A DNA stretch of 8,091 nt from Candidatus Colwelliibacteriota bacterium (GCA_028711965.1 JAQTRD010000018.1:1-8091), one strand, 5' to 3'; shown: positions 1 through 4,210, counted from the first letter of the stretch. Translations and numbers: made by a program. Notes: generated by a model not told the origin, from the sequence alone.

Positions 1-96
1 AAAAAATTCATAGATAGATCAAACCAGCTTATTCTCCTTCCAGATACTTACAATAGCGATGATTGGGGAATAGGAGGGAGATACTCTAAAGAGTAA
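1..96 (+). CDS. 3' end of an unidentified protein gene (partial)
   Basis: Frame 1 is open from the window edge to a TAA at 94-96, giving 31 residues that end in DDWGIGGRYSKE. The other two + frames hit stops within the first 15 bases. A hairpin with a T-run begins six bases after the stop, as expected at the end of a real gene. The tail is polar and aromatic and I recognise no family. The 5' part lies outside the window. A short chance open frame cannot be excluded. Confidence 0.5.
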   Translation, partial: KKFIDRSNQLILLPDTYNSDDWGIGGRYSKE

Positions 97-101
97 AAGA
101 G

Positions 102-125
102 AATCCGCCGATGAGGCGGATTTTC
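102..125. terminator. Hairpin terminator shared by convergent genes
   Basis: AATCCGCC (102-109) and GGCGGATT (115-122) form a perfect 8-bp stem with a 5-base loop. TTTTC follows on the + strand and a CTCTTTT tract follows on the - strand. It sits between the + strand gene ending at 96 and the - strand cupin gene ending at 149, so it could stop transcription from both sides. The T-runs are short. Confidence 0.6.
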
Positions 126-148
126 AAAAGAAACGTGAATGTCGTAAA

Positions 149-544
149 TTATTCGGTTGTTTTTCCGTCGAAGTGCTCTTCGCTTGCCATTGCTTCAGCT
201 TTGGTTCTGCGAACAACGCCATCCATATGCTCCGGAGGTGAATAGAGAGTGTAAAGCTTCAATGCCGAAACGGACGAGGTGTTTATTATATTATGTTTTG
301 CGCCCGCGGGAACGACTATGGCCGACCCGTCCGATATCGCATACTCGATTCCATCCAGTACGGCTTTTCCTTCACCGGATTCTATTCTTAAAAATTGATC
401 CAAATCATGCACTTCTTCTCCTATATCATCATTGGGAGCAATTGACATAAGGACGAGCTGGCTGTTCTTTGCCGTATACAGGACCTTGCGAAAATTGTCG
501 TTTTCGATAGTTAATTTTTCAATATTATCTACAAATCCCTTCAT
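149..544 (-). CDS. Small single-domain cupin protein
   Basis: This 131-residue protein is essentially one cupin beta-barrel. Motif 1 lies at about residues 42-60 (GEEVHDLDQFLRIESGEG, with H46, Q50 and E55) and motif 2 at about 77-88 (VVPAGAKHNIIN, with H84). The C-terminal LYTLYSPPEHMDG is typical of the small cupins often annotated as cupin domain-containing or mannose-6-phosphate isomerase-like. H46, H84 and the nearby acidic or amide residues would be the metal ligands by family analogy. The substrate is unknown, and no isomerase activity should be assumed. There is no signal peptide, so it is probably cytosolic. The ATG at 544-542 has no clear Shine-Dalgarno. It is transcribed away from tRNA-Arg and ends against the hairpin at 102-125. 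Confidence 0.88.
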   Translation of the reverse strand: MKGFVDNIEKLTIENDNFRKVLYTAKNSQLVLMSIAPNDDIGEEVHDLDQFLRIESGEGKAVLDGIEYAISDGSAIVVPAGAKHNIINTSSVSALKLYTLYSPPEHMDGVVRRTKAEAMASEEHFDGKTTE

Positions 545-557
545 TGGTATTTTTTGT

Positions 558-585
558 TTGATTTATCTTATTAGAATGATACCAT
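558..585 (+). promoter_or_regulatory. Possible promoter of tRNA-Arg
   Basis: TTGATT (558-563) is followed after 16 bases by TACCAT (580-585), which ends 11 bases before the tRNA. Both boxes are imperfect. The -10 overlaps the proposed - strand -10 of the cupin gene, so the two divergent promoters would compete. Confidence 0.35.
576..584 (-). promoter_or_regulatory. Possible extended -10 for the cupin gene
   Basis: On the - strand these bases read TGGTATCAT, an extended -10 (TGn + TATCAT), about 30 bases before the cupin ATG. The identical string is the -10 of the stronger promoter before the membrane-protein gene at 1857. No good -35 is visible, because that position falls inside tRNA-Arg. 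Confidence 0.4.
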
Positions 586-596
586 ATTGAGCGAAA

Positions 597-668
597 GCCC
601 TTGTCGTTCAATGGATAGGACGCGAGATTGCGGATCTCGTAATAGGGGTTCGACTCCTCTCGAGGGCA
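597..668 (+). tRNA. tRNA-Arg (anticodon GCG)
   Basis: A full cloverleaf can be drawn. The acceptor is GCCCTTG (597-603) with CGAGGGC (661-667), the D-stem GTTC/GGAC (606-609, 618-621), the anticodon stem CGAGA/TCTCG (623-627, 635-639) with loop TTGCGGA, and the T-stem AGGGG/CCTCT (644-648, 656-660) with loop TTCGACT. The discriminator is A668. Anticodon bases 630-632 read GCG, for Arg codons CGC and CGT. Most bacteria instead encode ACG here and deaminate A34. CCA is not encoded (ACA follows), so it must be added by CCA-adding enzyme. The 3' end runs directly into a structured element that duplicates it. Confidence 0.93.
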
Positions 669-706
669 CAATAAAATAGTCTGCTTTAGTGGGCTATTTT
701 ATTGTG
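667..706 (+). terminator. AT-rich hairpin at the tRNA-Arg 3' end
   Basis: CACAATAAAATAG (667-679) pairs perfectly with CTATTTTATTGTG (694-706). The loop contains TGCTTTAGTGGG. The stem includes C667 and the discriminator A668 of the tRNA, so it competes with the tRNA acceptor end. It could act as a terminator or a processing signal, but the following T-run (CTTTA) is weak. Copy B has the equivalent hairpin at 2078-2124, whose loop shares TGCT and TAGTGGG. Confidence 0.5.
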
Positions 707-713
707 CTTTACC

Positions 714-730
714 CGAGAGAAGAGTCGAAC
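714..730 (-). repeat. Inverted copy of the tRNA-Arg T-arm
   Basis: CGAGAGAAGAGTCGAAC resembles the reverse complement of tRNA-Arg bases 648-662 (CGAGAGGAGTCGAAC), with a two-base insertion. As RNA it could pair with the tRNA 3' half or with the downstream direct copy at 838-848 (GATTCCTCTCG), which allows alternative folds. Confidence 0.65.
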
Positions 731-837
731 TGAAAAGGGGTCGGGAAAAACCGCTCGGCAGTTTTTCCCATGGTGGAGGTACTGGAACCGCAAGGTTTCA
801 GAACGCAGCTTCGCGAATTACGCGGAGCGAGTAGAGA

Positions 838-857
838 GATTCCTCTCGAGGGCACCA
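838..857 (+). repeat. Direct copy of the tRNA-Arg 3' end, distal edge of copy A
   Basis: Bases 838-855 match tRNA-Arg bases 652-669 at 17 of 18 positions, spanning the T-loop, the T-stem 3' strand and the acceptor 3' strand. The copy continues as ACCA (854-857), discriminator plus CCA, while the functional tRNA reads ACA. The distance between the two copies is 186 bases. The arrangement resembles attL/attR of elements that insert into tRNA 3' ends and restore the gene. Confidence 0.75.
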
Positions 858-860
858 TTC

Positions 861-995
861 AGTCATAGCCTTTATTCTTTTGAAAGTCGCGATATACGCG
901 CCGTGCCGGCGCGTATTCGCTCGACCCTCGGCATTCAATAATGAAGCAATATGAAACGCTTCCGAGACGCTTTCAAAAGAATAAAGACTATGACT
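861..995. repeat. 135-base palindromic (MITE-like) unit
   Basis: The 26-base ends 861-886 and 970-995 are inverted repeats with a single difference that still allows G-U pairing. They begin AGTCATAG and end CTATGACT. Inside lies a second strong hairpin, bases 889-902 with 908-920 (13 pairs, one bulged T893, loop GTGCC), and a weaker CTCGG/CCGAG pair (927-931, 962-966). There is no coding sequence. It begins three bases after the distal copy of the tRNA-Arg end. I see no clear target-site duplication (flanks ATTC and TTTA). It could be a miniature transposable element, a structured RNA or a large hairpin terminator. Confidence 0.65.
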
Positions 996-1018
996 TTTAT
1001 TAAAATTGTCATAATGTA

Positions 1019-1040
1019 ATCCGCTTCGCGGATATTTTTT
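1019..1040 (+). terminator. Rho-independent terminator
   Basis: ATCCGC (1019-1024) and GCGGAT (1028-1033) form a short GC-rich stem, with C(TTC)G as the loop closure, followed by ATTTTTT. It would end transcription coming through tRNA-Arg and the repeats before the promoter at 1086. Confidence 0.65.
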
Positions 1041-1055
1041 CGAGAGGGGTCGAAC
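1041..1055 (-). repeat. Second inverted copy of the tRNA-Arg T-arm
   Basis: CGAGAGGGGTCGAAC matches the reverse complement of tRNA-Arg bases 648-662 at 14 of 15 positions, and the one difference keeps a G-U pair. With the direct copy at 838-855 and the hairpin at 861-995 it repeats the order direct copy, hairpin, inverted copy already seen at 645-730. Confidence 0.6.
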
Positions 1056-1085
1056 ATCGGACTGATGATTCGTTTTGTAATTAGA

Positions 1086-1114
1086 TTGACAGCATAGATT
1101 ATATGTTGTATTTA
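1086..1114 (+). promoter_or_regulatory. Sigma70-type promoter for the 1148 gene
   Basis: A consensus TTGACA (1086-1091) is followed after 17 bases by TATTTA (1109-1114). This lies about 35 bases before the ATG at 1148, leaving room for the strong Shine-Dalgarno at 1135-1140. The gene therefore has its own start and does not depend on read-through from tRNA-Arg. Confidence 0.7.
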
Positions 1115-1147
1115 TAAATTAGACTTATTTAAAAAGGAGGCTTTTTG

Positions 1148-1450
1148 ATGTCAAGAGGGAAAGAAAACGTTATTTTCCAGGAGGGTAATTTTGTCACCCT
1201 TAACGGAAATATGGCGCAATTACACGGAGAAGGACCATTCCGAGTGGCTGATGTGTGTTGGGTGCCTTCAAGGTGTACTTGCGGAGCTAAGGGGCTTTAT
1301 GGCCATGACGTCAAGTTGGGCGATCATGAGGCTTGGTGCGATGTTCAGCGCCGAAAAACAATGGAACATCCGCAGCTTGTCACTATAGAGACATCGGACG
1401 GACTTGTCTGCTTATCCGGCGTACAGCTTACGTTGTTTGATTGTGAATAA
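1148..1450 (+). CDS. Small cysteine-rich protein of unknown function
   Basis: The product has 100 residues from ATG 1148, with AGGAGG at 1135-1140 seven bases upstream. The TTG three bases earlier is less likely. There are six cysteines (37, 43, 45, 64, 88, 99), and C43-x-C45 with H53, H60 and C64 could form a zinc site, which is inference only. There is no signal peptide or membrane segment. Both ends (about 10-24 and 76-98) look like beta-strands, so a small soluble beta-protein is likely. I recognise no family. It has its own promoter and a strong terminator, so it is a single-gene unit. It lies just beyond the repeats that follow tRNA-Arg, but nothing in it suggests a recombinase or other mobility function. 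Confidence 0.8.
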   Translation: MSRGKENVIFQEGNFVTLNGNMAQLHGEGPFRVADVCWVPSRCTCGAKGLYGHDVKLGDHEAWCDVQRRKTMEHPQLVTIETSDGLVCLSGVQLTLFDCE

Positions 1451-1471
1451 TGACGTTCCTAACCTTAAACT

Positions 1472-1499
1472 AAACCCCTCTTTCAAAGAGGGGTTTTTC
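1472..1499. terminator. Strong terminator between convergent genes
   Basis: AAACCCCTC (1472-1480) pairs with GAGGGGTTT (1488-1496) around TTTCAAA, followed by a T-run on the + strand. It ends the gene at 1450 and lies just past the end of the - strand gene at 1507, so it can serve both. Confidence 0.85.
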
Positions 1500-1506
1500 T
1501 TATGTA

Positions 1507-1857
1507 TCAATCGTCTTCATCATCGTTTCTGTCGCGAAAAACAATGTTTAGGACTCCTTTGACGAGAAGTATTACTCCGATGGCAATACCGATCGTTTTT
1601 CCCGTGGCAAACATTGCTTCGGTGTCTGCTGCAACTGTCAGACTGCAACTTCTTGCAAACCGTATCATCTCTTCAAAGAAGGATCCAAGAAGGGATGATC
1701 CGGCAATTGCGGCAATACCTGCGATAGGCAACGTGATGTATGACTTTGAAAGCGACTTAAACCAGCGAATGGTATAGTCGTCTTTCTCCTTTGGTAACAG
1801 CGGGCGCATTGTTGTGCTTGGCCCTTTCTTTGGAGAGAATTTAATCGGCTCATCCAT
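1507..1857 (-). CDS. Small two-helix membrane protein of unknown function
   Basis: This is a 116-residue protein. Residues 1-38 are polar and lysine-rich, two hydrophobic helices lie at about 41-60 (ITLPIAGIAAIAGSSLLGSF) and 86-107 (GKTIGIAIGVILLVKGVLNIV), and the tail is very acidic (RNDDEDD). It is probably an inner-membrane protein with both ends on the same side. I recognise no family. The start is well supported: AGGAGG lies eight bases before the ATG (complement of 1866-1871) and a good promoter lies further upstream. It is a single-gene unit ending at the shared terminator 1472-1499. Confidence 0.82.
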   Translation of the reverse strand: MDEPIKFSPKKGPSTTMRPLLPKEKDDYTIRWFKSLSKSYITLPIAGIAAIAGSSLLGSFFEEMIRFARSCSLTVAADTEAMFATGKTIGIAIGVILLVKGVLNIVFRDRNDDEDD

Positions 1858-1896
1858 AAGTGTTACCTCCTTTTTTGTTGGGAATTAACTAGGCTT

Positions 1897-1924
1897 ATGA
1901 TACCATTTTTGTATAAAAAGTCAA
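1897..1924 (-). promoter_or_regulatory. Promoter of the two-helix membrane protein gene
   Basis: Read on the - strand, TTGACT (1924-1919), a 16-base spacer ending in TGG, and TATCAT (1902-1897) form a -35 plus extended -10. The start point would leave a ~30-base leader containing the Shine-Dalgarno. TGGTATCAT is identical to the - strand motif at 584-576. Confidence 0.7.
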
Positions 1925-1941
1925 GCATAACGGATTCTTCG

Positions 1942-1970
1942 TTGTAAAAAAACATTTTTACGTGTAATTT
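1942..1970 (+). promoter_or_regulatory. Likely promoter of tRNA-Ser
   Basis: TTGTAA (1942-1947), 17 bases, then TAATTT (1965-1970), about 20 bases before the tRNA. TG directly precedes the -10. Both boxes deviate from consensus but their position suits the tRNA. Confidence 0.45.
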
Positions 1971-1989
1971 TATCTATGTTTGACACCAA

Positions 1990-2076
1990 GGAGAGATGCC
2001 GGAGCGGTCGAACGGGACACGGTGCTAACGTGTTAGGCTCGCAAGGGCCTCCAGGGTTCGAATCCCTGTCTCTCCG
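1990..2076 (+). tRNA. tRNA-Ser (anticodon GCT)
   Basis: This is a class II tRNA of 87 bases. The acceptor is GGAGAGA (1990-1996) with TCTCTCC (2069-2075). The anticodon stem is ACACG/CGTGT (2017-2021, 2029-2033) around GTGCTAA, with anticodon GCT at 2024-2026, reading AGC and AGT. A long variable arm is present (GGCTCGCAAGGGCC region), and the T-arm is CAGGG-TTCGAAT-CCCTG. The discriminator is G2076. CCA is not encoded (GCATAA follows). The 3' end is duplicated at 2254-2277. Confidence 0.95.
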
Positions 2077-2277
2077 CATAATAAGATAGCTTAATTGCTG
2101 AAAGGTAGTGGGATATTTTATTATTTGAATAGTAGAGGAATTCGAACGTTGAGTGGGGTCGGGAGAACGTTATAAACGGTCTCCCGTATAGGAAGATATT
2201 AGAAACCGTGGGTTTCTAAGGCAAAGCGAGCCCAGAGCCGAGCGAAGCCGTGAGATTCCCTCCCTCTCCGCATAATA
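2077..2277 (+). repeat. tRNA-linked structured element, copy B (non-coding)
   Basis: This copy has the same architecture as the unit after tRNA-Arg. It holds an AT-rich hairpin rooted at the tRNA end (2078-2088 with 2114-2124, 11 pairs) and an inverted T-arm-like stretch (2131-2147, ending AATTCGAAC). Next come the identical GGGGTCGGGA (2155-2164), hairpin GGGAGA/TCTCCC (2161-2166, 2180-2185) and hairpin TTAGAAACC-GTG-GGTTTCTAA (2199-2219, nine perfect pairs). A GC-rich stretch (2220-2250) and a direct copy of the tRNA-Ser 3' end (2254-2277) follow. The stems differ in sequence from copy A but stay paired, which points to a conserved RNA or single-strand DNA fold. No ORF is present. Confidence 0.75.
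2254..2277 (+). repeat. Direct copy of the tRNA-Ser 3' end, distal edge of copy B
   Basis: Bases 2254-2277 match 2060-2083 at 21 of 24 positions, including an unbroken CTCTCCGCATAATA. The match covers the T-loop end, the acceptor 3' strand and seven bases past the discriminator. The offset between copies is 194 bases, against 186 for the Arg unit. It sits directly before the MFS-type gene and may supply part of that gene's promoter (CATAATATTAG). Confidence 0.78.
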
Positions 2278-2288
2278 TTAGAACTTCT

Positions 2289-2852
2289 ATGAAAAGACTT
2301 TTTAATAAACAAATTAGGATCCTCCTTATGACAAATGGATTGATCCTTATTGCTAGCGCAATGTTTGGTCCGATATATGCTCTTTTTGTTGAAAAAATCG
2401 GCGGTGATTTGTTAGACGCCAGCTATGCATTTGGCGCCTATGCGCTTGCTGCGGGAATTACAACACTAATTTCAGGTAAATACGCGGACAAATTAAAAGA
2501 GAATGAACTGATTGTGGTTTTTGGCTATGGAATTATGGGCGTGGCTTTTTTAGGGTACACGCTTGTTAATTCGATCTGGTCTTTATTGATTGTTCAAGTT
2601 CTAATTGGTTTAGGGGAAGCAATTTATTCGCCGGCTTTTGATGCTGTTTATTCCAAACATCTGGATGGACACAAGTCCGGAAGAGAGTGGGGGGCATGGG
2701 AATCCATAAATTATTTTACTACTGCTTTCGGCGCGATAGTGGGCGGCTTTTTAGTTATATCCTTCGGTTTTAATACAATGTTCATTGTTATGGGGTTATT
2801 AAGTTTTGCCAGCGCAATTTATATTTTTAAATTGCCGAGAAGACTCTTGTAG
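2289..2852 (+). CDS. MFS-type membrane protein, six-helix half length
   Basis: This 187-residue hydrophobic protein resembles the N-terminal half of a major facilitator transporter. Six likely helices lie at about 10-34, 45-62, 74-93, 96-116, 136-156 and 160-180. The loop between helices 2 and 3 carries motif A (G63-K-Y-A-D67-K). Full MFS proteins have 12 helices and about 400 residues. The stop at 2850-2852 is clean and the next frame encodes an unrelated protein, so this is either a stand-alone half that dimerises or an old truncation. The substrate is unknown. ATG 2289 (MKRLFNKQ) is preferred: the in-frame GTG at 2250 lies inside the repeat and would add a non-membrane leader. No Shine-Dalgarno is visible, so the message may be leaderless. 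It is followed after 14 bases by the next gene. Confidence 0.78.
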   Translation: MKRLFNKQIRILLMTNGLILIASAMFGPIYALFVEKIGGDLLDASYAFGAYALAAGITTLISGKYADKLKENELIVVFGYGIMGVAFLGYTLVNSIWSLLIVQVLIGLGEAIYSPAFDAVYSKHLDGHKSGREWGAWESINYFTTAFGAIVGGFLVISFGFNTMFIVMGLLSFASAIYIFKLPRRLL

Positions 2853-2866
2853 TATCGTTTTTATCG

Positions 2867-3724
2867 ATGTCGGGGAATCAAACTGCCTTTAAGCAGATTT
2901 TACAAAAATATTTTAAGTTGAAAAATAAATGGATAATAACGGCAATCTTAGTAATCGCAGCGTCGGGCGCGGGTATCTTCTGGCTTGGTTACAAGAATGA
3001 AGACGAGATAAAACCGCCAGCAATATCTGATTACTCAGTCAGTGAAAAGTCAGTTGAAGAAATGACGGATTTTTATCGCATAACTGCCAAATATCCGATT
3101 GACCCTCTTGATAAAGACGGAGCGATAAAGGAGTTTATAGACTATCAAGTGAATCAGAGAAAAGAAGATTGGAAGACAGGAGGAGAAATACATAATCAGG
3201 AAAAAGAGCTGGAAGAGAGATTCCCTGACCGTCCGAAGATGGTGTATTCGATGGATATAATATATGAAAAATATGTTTCGGAAAAAATGGGAACGGTATC
3301 CTATGTTTTTACAATAGGAGAGTATACCGGCGGAGCGAATGCCAACGCTCGCGTACAGTCATTTAGTCTTAATCAAGAAGGACAGATTTTTATAGAGGAT
3401 ATTTTGGATTTGGCGAACAATTATAATGACGTAAACCTCTCAAAAACGCTTTTGGATAAGGCGCTCTCCGATTCGGAAAGATTCCCTGTTGCGGATATAG
3501 TCGAGGAAGGTCTCGGACTAGCTTTCCTGAAGGATGACGATATTACTTTTGATCAAAAGAAGTGCAGCTGCGACGGTTTTCTCTTCGCGTCCAATTTTCA
3601 AAATTTTGCCATAACGGACGATGGAATCATTTTCTTCTTTGGCAAGTATCAGATAACTATAGGCGCTTCGGGAGTGGTTGATATAGTTCTTAGTTGGTCG
3701 GAATTGGCTCCTTATTTGAAATAG
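2867..3724 (+). CDS. Membrane-anchored DUF4163/DUF3298-like protein
   Basis: The product has 285 residues. A lysine-rich N-terminus is followed by one membrane helix at about 22-42 (WIITAILVIAASGAGIFWLGY), so the rest is probably extracytoplasmic. The middle part (about residues 70-190, with YRITAKYPIDP and VSYVFTIGEYTGGANANA) and the C-terminus (ITDDGIIFFFGKYQI, GASGVVDIVLSWSELAPYL) match the DUF4163 plus DUF3298 pattern. That pattern occurs in the Bacillus anti-sigma factor RsiV and in the cell-wall deacetylase PdaC outside its catalytic domain. There is no deacetylase domain and no sigma factor nearby, so a binding or sensing role at the cell surface is inference only. The gene is probably co-transcribed with the MFS-type gene (14-base gap). 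No clear Shine-Dalgarno. Confidence 0.8.
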   Translation: MSGNQTAFKQILQKYFKLKNKWIITAILVIAASGAGIFWLGYKNEDEIKPPAISDYSVSEKSVEEMTDFYRITAKYPIDPLDKDGAIKEFIDYQVNQRKEDWKTGGEIHNQEKELEERFPDRPKMVYSMDIIYEKYVSEKMGTVSYVFTIGEYTGGANANARVQSFSLNQEGQIFIEDILDLANNYNDVNLSKTLLDKALSDSERFPVADIVEEGLGLAFLKDDDITFDQKKCSCDGFLFASNFQNFAITDDGIIFFFGKYQITIGASGVVDIVLSWSELAPYLK

Positions 3725-3758
3725 TCTCAAGAGTCATTAGAGCGAGCTCTTAAATGAA

Positions 3759-3788
3759 AAAAGACCAGTCGTATGACATGGTCTTTTG
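3759..3788 (+). terminator. Terminator after the DUF3298-like gene
   Basis: AAAAGACCA (3759-3767) pairs with TGGTCTTTT (3779-3787). The stem continues through GTC/GAC with one bulged A, giving 12 pairs around GTAT. It lies 35 bases after the stop at 3724 and ends in a T-run. Confidence 0.7.
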
Positions 3789-3799
3789 TAGAATAAAAA

Positions 3800-4057
3800 G
3801 GGTCTTTGTTTAGCCCCAGGTGCATTGGCACCCAACTTTTGGAAAACGTTCCAGAAGACAGTGTTACCACTGATTTTGTAACTTCTGTGATCGATTGCAT
3901 CCGATCGCCGACGCTTCCGTAACCCGGAAAAAGACAACGCATGCAAGCTTTAGCATCTCTTCCGTTTCGACTCTTCCCCATTCCAATCAAGTTGGAATCT
4001 CGCACTACGCAAGTGCTTACCGATAACTAGATCGCGGAGAATCGAGTTTTCTTTTTT
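3800..4057. ncRNA. Hairpin-dense non-coding region, possible structured RNA
   Basis: No convincing gene lies between 3725 and 4210. Within 3819-4016 there are seven short hairpins, nearly all perfect: GGTGC/GCACC (3819-3832), TGGAA/TTCCA (3840-3853), CAGTG/CACTG (3859-3872) nested in CAGAAG/CTTCTG (3852-3857, 3882-3887), GATCG/CGATC (3889-3906), TTCCG/CGGAA (3915-3929), ATTCCAA/TTGGAAT (3980-3998) and GCACT/AGTGC (4002-4016). On the - strand the CAGTG hairpin has a GUAA (GNRA) loop. On the + strand the region ends in a possible terminator (CTAGAT/ATCGAG, 4027-4046, then TTTTCTTTTTT), so the strand is undecided. It lacks the signatures of tmRNA, RNase P RNA or SRP RNA. Bases 4058-4210 are AT-rich and probably carry the infB promoter (TATAAA at 4077-4082). 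Confidence 0.45.
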
Positions 4058-4210
4058 CAAAGACCTACTTACAGACTATAAAATATCTAATATATGTCAA
4101 TAGAAGGCCGTGATAGTTTATTAAGAGAAATGACACTTGTTTGATTAATAAAATTTTTATTGGCAATTTTCTTGTATTTACCTTACTTTTTTGCTACCTT
4201 GACAAGGCTA

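Larger units (their letters stand above)
669..857 (+). repeat. tRNA-linked structured element, copy A (non-coding)
   Basis: This ~190-base unit has no credible ORF. In order it holds: an AT-rich hairpin rooted at the tRNA end (667-679 with 694-706, 13 perfect pairs); an inverted copy of the tRNA-Arg T-arm (714-730); GGGGTCGGGA (737-746); hairpin GGGAAAAAC/GTTTTTCCC (743-751, 761-769); hairpin CTGGAACC-GCAA-GGTTTCAG (782-801) with a GNRA loop; hairpin GCTTCGCG/CGCGGAGC (808-815, 821-828); and a direct copy of the tRNA-Arg 3' end (838-855). The same order and pairing recur after tRNA-Ser at 2077-2277, with different stem bases. That makes this a defined repeat family rather than a one-off. Its nature (mobile element, tRNA trailer or ncRNA) is not resolved. 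Confidence 0.75.

Noticed and set aside
702..941. Open frame of 79 residues across copy A and the palindromic unit
   Set aside because: It would start inside the AT-rich hairpin, crosses several inverted repeats and the tRNA-end copy, and has no Shine-Dalgarno or protein-like composition.
669..1055. CRISPR array or group I intron as explanation of the repeats after tRNA-Arg
   Set aside because: There are no regularly spaced identical repeats with unique spacers. The tRNA is uninterrupted, whereas tRNA group I introns lie in the anticodon arm and are larger.
1062..1068. CTGATGA, resembling a hammerhead ribozyme core
   Set aside because: No matching GAAA segment and no stems in the required places nearby. 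A 7-base match is expected by chance.
2250..2288. GTG start for the MFS-type gene inside the repeat
   Set aside because: The added residues (MRFPPSPHNIRTS) are translated tRNA-end repeat. ATG 2289 gives a normal MFS N-terminus.
3727..4005. Open frame of 92 residues on the - strand in the infB upstream region
   Set aside because: No Shine-Dalgarno or recognisable protein pattern. It runs through the 3759-3788 terminator and the run of hairpins, and other frames overlap it. Better explained as chance in a structured non-coding region.
3800..4057. tmRNA, RNase P RNA or SRP RNA
   Set aside because: No tRNA-like ends or tag frame for tmRNA, no GAGGAAAGTC-type core of RNase P RNA and no GGAAGGAAGCAG loop of SRP RNA on either strand.
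4160..4210. Upstream TTG start for infB adding 17 hydrophobic residues
   Set aside because: IF-2 is cytosolic and the extra residues look like translated AT-rich spacer. ATG 4211 leads directly into the G domain.
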